DNA from: Litoditis marina | Taxonomy: Eukaryota; Nematoda; Chromadorea; Rhabditida; Rhabditidae | Reading direction: 5' to 3' | Assembly (NCBI GenBank): GCA_964036275.1 | Contig: OZ038437.1 | Location: forward strand, 18,334,859 to 18,398,858 | DNA: 64,000 bases | Notes under the pieces: generated by a model | Seen by the model: only the letters and a program-made list of their open reading frames with translations | The model's database searches: none | What the model was told of the DNA's origin: nothing | Position numbers and translations under genes: made by a program | Shown here: positions 10,581 to 21,300 of the stretch, in pieces | Numbering within the stretch: the first letter of the stretch is position 1 | Layout of the letters: every line of letters begins with the position of its first letter

Positions 10581-12428
10581 TCTCAACTCTTGGCTCTCGG
10601 AGATTCTCTACAACTCTCTATTTCAAAATTGTTCGCACATTCAATTCGTTCTTTATGTAACATGATTAACACAGTAGCTGAAACTACTGTGGCTTCAATT
10701 GCTTCCAGCCCAACAGTTGCGATGAGACAAATAATGAACAGAAGCGATATCGTGTCTCGATACCTAGGAAATGATGTAGTCAGCACCAAGGTATGTTCTC
10801 CGATTTCATCCAACATGTACACATTCACTACATTTAATGGAACTTGTTTTTCTAAACCAAGAATTGATGTGCATTTACCTGATAATACCACTTGGCACGC
10901 ATTCTTTGATCCTACAACTCTGGTCCTAGATAATAGAGCAACACCAATCGATTGTTCTTCAAGTATTCCGGTCTATACATTTATTGATCAGACGCCACTA
11001 TTGATAGATTCAAAGTCGGGCAGGGTTGCTCAGTTAAGTAGGGACGTGATTAGAACATGGAGAGCTGGTAGCAACCAAACCTTTTCTCCACGCCTACCTC
11101 TCACAATTTTCCATAACCTAGTGATTACAAACCTCTCGGAGTTAGCGCCACATTTCCACTTTTCAGAACTGTGGTCCACCATTGAAGGCGCATCGGTGTC
11201 TTTGGCAAATGAAGTAGACCACGACACAAGCACTTCCGTAGACGCACACCACATGGAATTTCCTCAGATCCCAACGCTGTGGGGCTTGGTGTTCGGAGAT
11301 GTCACTCCTTTCAAGGTATGGAACTTTTTGTGTTGCCTTTTCATTTCGTTTACGGTGCTCCAAAACTTAGCAGTCTTGTATATGAAAATCCAATGGCCCT
11401 TACTTTTCGCCCGCTTAAATGGTCTTAGACGTGTCCGGGCAAATACCACGGTAGACCAAACAGTGTCCCTTAGAGGCAACTTATCAACACTCACTGATAG
11501 TAATCTGGCTGACCCTCTTCTCTCAGGCAATGAAATAGAGCTAATTCCCCGACCGCTAGTTAGGAGTAAAACTACCTCCCGCCCGGCATCCTTGTACGAA
11601 TGGCCCCCCGCGGTAAATCTAGCAGAGGTTAACGTTTCGAATGCTCCTGGTAGCGGGTTTTTCACAGCCCACGTTCCGGTCAAAGCCAATGGCGTACACA
11701 TGTTGGCCCTGGTCGACACAGGAGCCGGGTTTACGGTGACAAGTAAGAATAAATGCGACCTATTAGGAATAACGCGGTTGGATACTTCCGAGACTACCGC
11801 AGCAGTAGGACTCGGGGGTTTCCCACTCAACATTGCCGGCTCAAAACAGGTCGATTTTCAAATAGGGTCCCAAAATCTGAAACATCTAGTTCACTTCACG
11901 GACAATCAGTGTACCCCAGACCGCAAAGGAGCATATGACATCATTTTCGGTAATGATTTCCTCGCCAGACTTCCAAAAATCGTCATCAATTACGACGATC
12001 GTACCATCGATTTTGGGGACAACAAATTACCTCTTGGCAGGACCGCCGGCGTGAATGCGTTTCTGAGCGACTAAAGTAGCCATCAGAGTTTCCGAAAATA
12101 CACGCATTCCGCCCAATTCTGAAAGCTTTGTCAACTGTTTTGCAGATAACGCCATGATGGAAAACACGGATCTGGTGCTAATCTCACAAGCAGTCAAACT
12201 AGCAGAAAACAGTTTGATTGTGGCCCCAGCCATAATAAATAGCAAAAACGTTCGTCTATTGATCGCTAACCCTACTAACGAACACAAAACTCTTTACAAA
12301 GGAATGCGAGCATCTACTGCAACTCCCTCTATTGAAAATGATGGGTATATTTAGCATTAATGACCCCTCCGGACCTTCGCTCCGGCTGAACTACACTCAT
12401 TGTACAATTGAAGACGATTTTACTGCAG
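10581..12428 (+). repeat. Tandem unit 3 (1848 bp), with env C-terminus and protease ORF
   Basis: Third copy, with open frame 10560-12074. It is the copy joined to the unique RT region at 12429 and therefore marks the original right-hand context, as unit 1 marks the original left-hand context. I saw no difference from unit 2 when reading the lines side by side. Confidence 0.95.
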
Positions 12429-13178
12429 TCGATCCCGAGTTCAAGGTTGACCTCAGCGAGTGTCAAGTTTCTGACGATCAGCGCGAGCAGCTGCAAAACT
12501 TGATAAACGAGTACGACGATGTATTCTCGCAATCTCAATACGACCTGGGCAGCTCAAAGACCGAACCTATTCACATACACACCTCAACGGAAGTACCCGT
12601 TCGAGCTAGACCTTTCAGAATTCCAGTTAAATTCCAGACGGAACTCGACAAACACATCAATTTTCTCTTGAAGTCAGGCAGGATCGTCGAGTCGAACACC
12701 CCTTGGAACAGCAGTCTCGTCCTGGTGAGAAAGAAAAACGGCAGCTTGCGGGTATGTTTAGACTTCCGTAGACTGAACGATATTACCGTACCGGACAATT
12801 TTCCGTTACCTCGCATTGAAACCATCCTAGAGAAAATAGGAGGCAACAGGTTTTATAGCTCGTTAGACATGGCGAACGGCTACCTCCAGCTACGACTAGA
12901 CGACGAGAGTGCGTACAAGTGCGGGTTCATCACAGAGAAAAAGGTGTACGCGTACACGCATCTACCTTTCGGCCTGAAATCAGCTGCTTCATACTTTCAG
13001 AGACACATGCAAGTGGTTCTGGCCGGCTTAGAAGCCAATGTTCTCGCTTACATAGATGATATACTCGTTTTCAACGACAACTTTAACGACCATCTTACTT
13101 CAATCAGAAAAGTATTAGACCGTTTCAGGAGCTTCAACCTCAAGGCGTCGCCGAAGAAATGCGAATTCGCCCGCACTG
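12332..13178 (+). CDS. LTR-retrotransposon reverse transcriptase
   Basis: About 280 residues of RT of the Ty3-like type. Motifs in order: a PFRIPVK primer-grip approach, the NTPWNSSLVLVRKKNGSLR finger motif, CLDFRRLND, SLDMANGYLQL (catalytic Asp), THLPFGLKSA and the YIDD box (13049-13060). Near 13175 the frame changes by one base: the ORF runs on as nonsense to 13330, whereas the natural continuation (FLGHDIS motif) is in the frame starting at 13179. The start at 12332 is TTG; the true N-terminus is joined to the protease linker through another frame break at about 12345. Confidence 0.85.
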
Positions 13179-13625
13179 GTGACCTTCCTGGGCCACGACA
13201 TCTCCAGGGACACATACGCACCACATGCGAGCAACCTACGTGTTATCCAGGAGTTTCCAATACCCAAAAACGTAACCGAGGTACGTCGTTTTGTAGGAAT
13301 GGCGGGATTTTTCAGAAAATTTATCCCTAACTTCGCGAAAATCTCCGAGCCTCTCACGTCCCTAACCAAGAAGGACCTTAAGTTCGCCTTTGCCGAACCT
13401 CAATTAAAAGCATTTACAACTTTAAAGGACGCCCTTTGTAAAAGCCCGGTGTTGGGTTATCCCGACTACGATAGACCATTCCATATTTTCACAGACGCAA
13501 GTGCAGTTGCACAAGGGGGAGCTCTCATGCAAGAGCGTATCGATGACCCAAAACAATATTATGCCATTTCTTATTGTAGCAGGACGCCAACATCTTCCTG
13601 GGCCGACTGGAGGAGGCGGAAGTAG
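13179..13625 (+). pseudogene. RT connection and truncated RNase H
   Basis: Continues the RT with the FLGHDIS connection motif, then VRRFVGMAGFFRKFIPNF, typical of Ty3-type RTs just before RNase H. RNase H begins with HIFTDASAVAQGGAL, which holds its first catalytic Asp. The frame ends at 13625 after SWADWRRRK, and the remaining RNase H catalytic residues are absent. The element thus lost the C-terminal RNase H and all of the integrase, and could only move with enzymes supplied in trans. Confidence 0.8.
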
Positions 13626-13951
13626 CGGACGCCGCCGCTACGGAAGTGTGAGTTTGATTATATATTTTTTTCCTTTCCTTTTTCACCTAGATGCAATTAT
13701 TCATTCCAAATTTCTTTTGATGTATAAAATAGTTTTCGTCAAAATTCAAGTTTCCCGGATCCTAATCCTTTCCGAAAACTACATGTCTCAATCCGGTAAA
13801 GTAGTTCCTCTCAGTTTATAGTTCATTTTCGTTTTCTTCAACAGTGTTAATGTAAGTTTTTTTTTCTCTCTTTCCCTTCAGTTCACATAAAAATGTTAAT
13901 AAGTTTGAAAGCGTCCAGGGTCGGACTGCCCGGGAAGGTGGGAGGCGCAAG
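13626..13951 (+). other. Post-pol remnant and polypurine tract
   Basis: About 325 bp without coding signal lie where integrase would be expected. The last bases before the 3' LTR (about 13932-13951, GGGAAGGTGGGAGGCGCAAG) are purine-rich and fit a polypurine tract priming plus-strand synthesis. Confidence 0.6.
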
Positions 13952-14310
13952 TGCCAACAGTATGGCACTGTTATATTTATGGTACCCTCATTACGTGACC
14001 CGGCCATTACAAGTACCCTTTCCATTTACCCTTCTTTCTAAATACAAATCTCTAACTAGTTCGCCAGACCTTCTGCTAATTCCCAATAAGCATTATGTAT
14101 AGTAAATCGATGATGACTAATAGATCTGTTACAGGGTCCGCCTCCAGCTGTGAGCGAGGAGAAAGGATTCCCCATGCGACTGAGTCAGGGACGGCGGCTC
14201 ACATTTTGTTACTTTGTTTTATGACTCCATTTCTTGAATGAACGTATATCTTTTCGGTTTTCTGTTTCCATTTACAGTGCGTGTCACTACTGACCCGCAC
14301 ACACATCTTT
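13952..14310 (+). repeat. 3' LTR
   Basis: Gap-free counterpart of 2477-2835, with the same ends (TGCCAACAG to ACACATCTTT) and three substitutions. Confidence 0.85.
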
Positions 14311-14884
14311 CAATCTTCTTCCTATTCCAGCCTTTCTCTGATGTTCGTATTCAACTAGCCGCAAAATAGTTTTACCTCAGGCTACCTTCGTGAATTGGTT
14401 AACACGAACACGCATTAAGAGAGACTTTATTGTTTAAATGTTATATGCGCGATTTATTTTACCAAAAAAGAGAAGAGAAAACTAAAAAGAGAGAACAACA
14501 ACTAACAATAAACCGACCAGCCCGAATATGATGCAAATGTTAAAGGACTGAAAAGACGGTGGCGCCTGGTCCGAGACTCAATAGGCTTGTAAACGCAGTA
14601 CGATACGGAGATGCAATACATACATTATATCAGAAAATCAGAATACGTAACAAAACAGGGTGAATTACTTTCTCAGTGCAGAAGAGTTGTACAATGTTTT
14701 TCAATCTTTTTGGTGTCGTTTGTCTGTCTCCTCTGTTGAATTATTATTCTTTTGATCTAGTTTTCTGATCAACTAATTGATCTTTATTCGAATATTTTCA
14801 TTCAACTCGTTATTTGATTTTTCATTCAAAATATGAACTTCTAGAATCAGATTTGAAGGACTTAAGACACCAAAATTGAGAAAT
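14311..14884. other. Non-coding stretch right of the LTR element
   Basis: AT-rich, without ORFs above noise and without repeats I could match elsewhere. The tandem-unit sequence resumes at about 14885 (AATCAAGTTC..GTCCCAGGGA, as at 49375 and 62377). Confidence 0.4.
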
Positions 14885-15012
14885 CTCGTTCTGACCCGCC
14901 GGGAATCAAGTTCGGTCCCAGGGACATTTTGTACAGCCATCTAACTTCTCCTCATTTGCTCAATGTCTTGTCGCAAAGCGCGCTATGGCAAATTCACTCA
15001 AGAACCGGGTCC

Positions 15013-15245
15013 TTCCCAAACGGAACCGCGAACCGGTCACTGGAGAAAACCGACTAAACCGACCGAACCGCCGTTTCAAACCGTCCGGTGCTCCAGTGAA
15101 AGGTTTGATTCGAACCGACATTGCGCATGATTTGAACCAGTCGGTTTGATTCGAAGCATTGGAGAACCGATCTGGTTCGGAATGGTGGTTCAGTCGATTC
15201 GATACGGTTCTCCAGTGACCGGTTCGGTTCGCGAACTGACGAAAC
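15013..15245. mobile_element. Fold-back MITE in unit A
   Basis: Inverted ends GCGAACCGGTCACTGGAGAA (left, about 15027) and TTCTCCAGTGACCGGTTCGG (right, about 15211). The inside is also partly self-complementary. The same element lies at 62467-62714, and at 49447-50355 where it is split by a solo LTR. The left end here reads CTTCCCAAACGGAACC. Confidence 0.6.
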
Positions 15246-15345
15246 CAACGAACATATATACATATTTTTTAGTTTCATTCTCAGAACAAAAATACACAGA
15301 ACATTGCATGTTATATATCGGCGTCTTCAAAGTTCGAGTTTTCGA

Positions 15346-18300
15346 TTAATCGAGAAGTCTGGCATCTCCGGGATGACCTCCTTGATTGGAAGATGCGGAT
15401 GGAAATTCGGTTTCTAGGGACAGAAGAAGGTCTAAAGCCGTCTGAACCAGTTTTTATAGTGTTGTAGCTTTTACCTACACAATAGAGGAAACATGCAATA
15501 CACACGCGCAAAAGACGCAATTGATTTTCTAAAAATCGGTTTTGTTGAGAATGATTGCTCTTTTTCATGACAATCCCTGAACCAGTAAATCATTGGTCGT
15601 TTTGAATCTCACTCTACTTATTTCATCGATGAAGAGGAAAGGGAAAAACGGAGGTCTGACCTGGAGTTTATCTCCTTCATTTCTCAAAACAGTCACAACT
15701 GTCTCCTCCACTTCACAGGAAATGTCGGTTGCGGGAGTTAACTTCTGAGTCAGTTCTCTCCTTGTTTGAATGTTTCTCACGGAAAAAATCCTTTTACCCA
15801 ACTTGGAAACTTTCTGAAACAACACTGGTCACGAGTTTGCATTATGGAAAAACAACGTACGCATTATGGAACACTGCGAATTCGTGGTTTTTGTTCTCTT
15901 GAAACGAAAATAGTTGTTGTCATGACAAATTGGATGGTTTGTTCCGACCCTGATTCAAAACGATTATGGTTTGTTGTTGTTCTCAGAAGGTTGGGTCAGT
16001 TGATCCCCTCTGATAGCTTGAAAACAGGACAAATTCGATGGATTTTTCAACGATTGGAAAAGCGAACAGTCGAGCCCTATGAAGCAAAACTTGTCTGTAA
16101 GGCGCCTGAGCACCTCAGAGTTGTTTTAACTTTTTTCTTCCCTGGCATCATTTTGCATCTGTATCAATTTTTTACTCATTTGAAAAAGGTGCTTTTGATA
16201 ATGATACATGAATAGGATTTTGTTTCACAGTCGATTGCACGAACAATAAGTAAGTAACTATGAATGACTTACTTTTTGAATTTCATTGAAAAGTGGCTGA
16301 AACAAATTCATTTCTATGTTGAGCATAAACTCCTCGTTTTCTACGTCATCTGATTCCTCGAGTGCCTGAAAAATCGTAACTTCAAATGAAACTATAATGA
16401 TCATAAGGTCTAACTAATTATGAGCGCGTTACAAGGTCACAATACCCTTTTCATCATCACGATGTGTTGTCTTTCATTTCTGTTGTCACATGAGTGCCAC
16501 ATCCAACAATATGGAGGGTCACGTGTTGAATCGCACATGAATCTTGTCTATTTTATTTATTTATCCATCTATCTAAGTGTAACGAGATATACAAACTTCT
16601 AAGCATAAATTTGGCGCGAAAGCAAAACACACGTCTTGTCATTCAGAGAATTATTTCTCCGGGAGTCAAATGTTGGTACCAAGTGGTTTGCAAAAAAGAA
16701 AGAGAAGAAAAATTAAAACAAGATAGAGAGAAGAGAGACGAAGAGAGAAAGAGAGAACAAGAGAAAGTGAAAGAGGGTGGAAGAGTGGTACGTTTCAACT
16801 CTATCCCAAATTCAACTCAAATACAGTTACAATCCGCTTTCCAAGTGACGTGAAGGAGAAAAATCACATTCAATAATATTAGTAGATAAGGTAAGAACTC
16901 GACATGTAGATAGTATTCATGAGACATAACTACTGGTTGAGTTTCATCACATATGTTGTAATGTCCGTAGTCGTTAGTTTTGGATGTAACTCAAAATGGG
17001 TTACAAACAAAAGACAAAAAATTTGGTTTTTGTTTTGACCTACCTGCTCTTTCGTCCCGGAGCCGTCTGTTGCTCGAACCTCCATCCATTTTCTCTTAAT
17101 TTCCCTCAATTCGTTATTGATTTTGGCCAGTTTTTCCGAAGTTCGATTCAGTTGTTCGTTGGCTTCGTTTTTTTCTTCCACAAGAACTTTTCTCTCTTCC
17201 TCGCACTGAAAATATCACGTTTACTGTTGGAAAAATCGTGAAGTATATGAATGGTTCGAAAAATTCTCAATGATCACTCCATCTCGCACTTCTGAGCTCA
17301 TGATCACGGTGGAAGCACAAAATACAGTCTAATTTTGATGATGATAATAATATAAAATATTTGATAAACCGTTTCTTTCAAATTTGAAGGTTTAGCTGAA
17401 TATTGTGAACATTAAAATACAGAAACATTCATCTAGGGGTCAACTCGGTTTGCTTTGTTTTTTGAACGGATTATTTAAGAGTCACCGAGTTTATCTACGT
17501 ACAACATTTTCAAAATGTCGATAAAAGCATGGAACCTCATTCAAAATTCAAGCTGTATAAAGGGATTTGTTAACAATATGTGAACAACAAAGCGATGGGG
17601 TTCAGCTTACAGGAACCAAAATCTTGTTGGCTGCATGTAAGGTGAAAAACCTTCAACCTTAAGTAACACATAGTTTATTCTTTTTTCAAACAAAACATTC
17701 ATTGCAGTACTATAGTTCAGAATTTTAGGGATAAATAATGACTTCGACAAAGTAACACAGAGTAACACACGATTGGATTAATTGCCGTAGATAACCATTA
17801 CACGGGTATCAGTTTGATTTCTACTTTACATTTTCTACCGTAGAGATGCAACCTTAAAGAAAACCGAAACTTGCCTGTTCATTATCGATTTCTTTCTCGT
17901 TTTTCAGAAGTTGAACCTCCGCTTCCAGCCGTTTGTTCTGGAATACTTTGCTGTTTACGAATTGTAAAATTGAAGCATGGTATACTCAATCAAGATAAGG
18001 TTTCATTTTATTCATGGGTGGGTTGAAATCTTACTCTCAGTTCCTCGTGCTCGAGAAAATCTAAACAGGCACATTCAGAGAACCGTCCCTCTCTGATTTT
18101 GACGTTTACGTTTTTAGTGGAGCCCGATAGGTGAAGAATTTGCGTGATATTTTCAACATAAATCGAGTTAGGAAGATATGGGTTCGGTTTCTTCGATATC
18201 CGATGCAAATGCGTGATTCGTGGAGAATAGATTATTGAACAATCAGGGTGTCAAGTGTAGTTTACTTAGCTCCTTCAAACATTTTGAAAATTGTATTGCT

Positions 18301-21300
18301 TTTAAGTTGTGTCAACTTTCCAGTCATGTGTGAGTGCATACCAGTTTCATTCGCAACGCACTGGTAGAAACGAATGTTTCATGGTATCCTCTGATTTTTT
18401 CAAATCTCCTTGGTATTTCATGGTATCCTCTGACTGATTTTTTTCAATTTCCTTGGTATTTCATGGTATCCTCTGACTGATTTTTTTCAATTTCCTACGT
18501 GAGTGTCAAAACTCACAACTTCATCTGTCAAAACTCACAACTTCCTCAAGTTTGTTGTAGTTTTCTTGGAGTTCAGTCAATTTCTGTTTGAAATGCTCCG
18601 TTTGACCTTCCATGTCCTCGAGTATCTATACATACAAAGTATTAAAATATTATAGAAGTGTTAGGAAATTCGTTCAAGAAAGTTCTGAACCAAAATAGTA
18701 ACACTCAATTTAGGTAGAAATCATTATTTCTATAACTTCTTAATGAAACTCTCGTGGGCTAACCTTTCGTGGGCTAAGTACATAGATCTCGCCGCCTGGA
18801 AAAAAATGTGAAAATAGCCTTCTTTCTCTGTTATAGAACAAAATATGATTTCTCAATACAGAAAATATAACGCTTCGTATTGCGAAATCGCGCGCAGCGC
18901 GAAGCGCTGTGCGAGATTTGTCTTTGGTCCGGCTAATGCGCGCTTTCATTTTTTTAGTTCACTCTCAAAAAGGTCCAATTGTGCAAATCAGAACTTTTTA
19001 TGATTTGCTGATTTTCTATGGCACATTTACAAGCTATGTTCGAAATTTGAACGAAATCGGTCAAGTTTGAGCCAAGTTATGACGTTTTCGCTTCATCAAG
19101 AGCGCCAACTTCCGTCGTGTGTCAGTGTGTGTGTGTTGGTGCGCACTCCTGGGAAATTTTTATGTGTGAACCGATTTGACTGAAAATTGGGGACACGATA
19201 GATATCCCACTCAAACCTTGGGGGCGCAAACTTTTTTTCGAAAAAATTTTTTTTTCATCAAGTTATAGGTCTTTGAAAATGTCTCTGCGTCTCTTCATTT
19301 CGTGCACTCTCTCGCCCTCTCTGTCGGGGTAAATCAAATTGCGTTATAACTCAGCTCAGTCCTAACCAATTCAAGTAAAATTTGAAGTATGATACCACGA
19401 CATGAACTGACATCGGTTTAGATGTAAGTCTTCTACTGATGACGTCATCGAGGATTCTGGAGCTCGGATGACGTCATTTTTGAAAAATGCAAAGTTGACG
19501 TCACATATATTTTCAAATGATGGTAATATCTTAGAAACTGTCAATTAACGGTGAAACTCAATCTAAGAGTGACGTATTCTGGGATTCTGGAGACCAGATG
19601 ACGTCATTTTTGAAAAGTGCAAAGTTGACGTCAAATATATTTTCAAATGATGAAAATGTCTTAGAAAGGGTCAATTAACGGTGAAACTCAATCTAAGAGT
19701 GACGTATTCTGGGATTCTGGAGACCAGATGACGTCATTTTTGAAAAGTGCAAAGTTGACGTCAAATATATTTTCAAATGATGAAAATGTCTTAGAAAGGG
19801 TCAATTAACGGTGAAACTCAATCTAAGAGTGACGTATTCTGGGATTCTGGAGACCAGATGACGTCATTTTTGAAAAGTGCAAAGTTGACGTCAAATATAT
19901 TTTCAAATGATGAAAATGTCTTAGAAAGGGTCAATTAACGGTGAAACTCAATCTAAGAGTGACGTATTCTGGGATTCTGGAGACCAGATGACGTCATTTT
20001 TGAAAAGTGCAAAGTTGACGTCACATATATTTTCAAATGCTGAAAATATCTTAAAGTGGTATATTAACGATAAAACTTCATTCAAACATGACGTATTCTG
20101 CGATTCTGAAGGGCAGATGAAGTAAGTTTCTAGAACTGCAATGTTGACGTCATATTTTTTTCCGAATGATCGTAATACTTGACAAGTGGTTCATCAAAAA
20201 AACAATTTTATCTGCACCGTACAGATCAAACCACATACCTACGGCATGTATACAAAAAGAGAAAAATTAATGAAAAAGTGGGGGCCCAACGAATGTAAGA
20301 TTTGTCTTCTGTTGTGCGCCGCTTAGACAACTACTCTCAAATGGAACAGCTACTGCTACAAAAATCGAAAAATACTAATATACTCAAGTATAACTGTTCA
20401 TTACAAACATACAAAAGTCGTAAAATATTTTCTCAAACCTGTAAACTAGAATCTACAAATCACAGATGTTAACTCAACCTACTCAATTATAGAGTTCCTG
20501 GTTTTGTACACAATGGTTGGCATTTTCTGTCATTACTTCAATTCTAGGTGCTATAACGTTTGTCATATTATTCAAAAGTTGTTCTCTCTTTCGCAGCTGT
20601 GACTTGTAGATTCTAGTTTACAGGTTTGAGAAAATATTTTACGACTTTTGTATGTTTGTAATGAACAGTTATACTTGAGTATATTAGTATTTTTCGATTT
20701 TTGTAGCAGTAGCTGTTCCATTTGAGAGTAGTTGTCTAAGCGGCGCACAGCAGAAGACAAATCTTACATTCGTTGGGCCCCCACTTTTTCATGAATTTAC
20801 ACTTTGTTCTGAAACGAACGATATATCCAAAAGAGATAAAACTTGTTCCACCTGTGCGAATTGTTGGCTCTTTTTCTCATCGTTCTTTTTTGAACGGAGG
20901 TGTTCCTCTCTGTGTTCCTTCTTCACTGTTTCATTCTGAAAAAAACTTTTGGTATTTGGTAGAGATTTGATGATTATCAATCTGTAGCATGTTTCTCCCA
21001 CTGAAATCTTTAAAACTCCATAAATATTCTGTAAAGTAAGCAGAACGATCTCAACAAAACGTTAAAAAGACGTTTTCTCTGTTCTCTCATCTATTGCATT
21101 GAACACTCACGAACAGAGTTCGAAACGGTTATGCAAGAGGAAATGAGAAAGTGTTGACAAGTGTTATCTCAATCACCTAACACGAAATGGGAAAAAAACT
21201 CCGGCGATTTCCGTATGACTTTTATTTTGACTCTCATTCTGAAATTGTTATATTACCTCAGCTTTCAGTTCGTCACAGGTTGCTTGAGTTTCCTCCCATT

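Larger units (their letters stand above)
2477..14310 (+). mobile_element. LTR retrotransposon, gag-env-pro-RT order, with internal triplication
   Basis: Bounded by two 359-bp LTRs (2477-2835, 13952-14310), offset exactly 11475 bp, with three substitutions between them, implying a recent insertion. Internal order: leader, gag, envelope-like glycoprotein, aspartic protease, linker, reverse transcriptase, and start of RNase H. The 1848-bp stretch 6885-8732 is repeated at 8733-10580 and 10581-12428. Without the two extra copies the element would be about 8.1 kb. RNase H stops early and no integrase is seen. Frame changes occur near 6370, 8372, 12345 and 13175. No target-site duplication is evident (CGCAAG before the 5' LTR versus CAATC after the 3' LTR). 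RT and protease motifs suggest the Ty3/gypsy side, but the clade is not proven. Confidence 0.85.
18889..20793. mobile_element. Compound insertion in an intron of unit A
   Basis: Unit B runs straight from sequence like 18790-18888 to sequence like 20797-20830 (at 55640-55740), so about 1.9 kb is extra here. It opens with a GC-rich hairpin (GCGCGCAGCGC / GCGCTGTGCG, about 18891-18915). It then holds a unique part, a 130-bp minisatellite (19440-20150) and a fold-back (20270-20793). No transposase gene is present. Helitron-like or MITE-in-MITE origins are both possible. Confidence 0.5.

Noticed and set aside
13501..14102. ORFs downstream of RNase H as integrase
   Set aside because: No HHCC zinc motif and no DDE spacing; one of them runs into the 3' LTR.
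16611..16853. Lys/Glu-rich ORF on plus, also at 51981
   Set aside because: Lies in an intron between exons 17044 and 16365 of the minus-strand gene; the purine run AGAGAAGAGAGACG causes the composition.
18008..18208. 26-nt micro-exon with acceptor GTTTAG and donor GTAAGA
   Set aside because: It would need one base from the preceding exon, but that exon ends in phase 0, and unit B has a weaker donor. Left out of the model.
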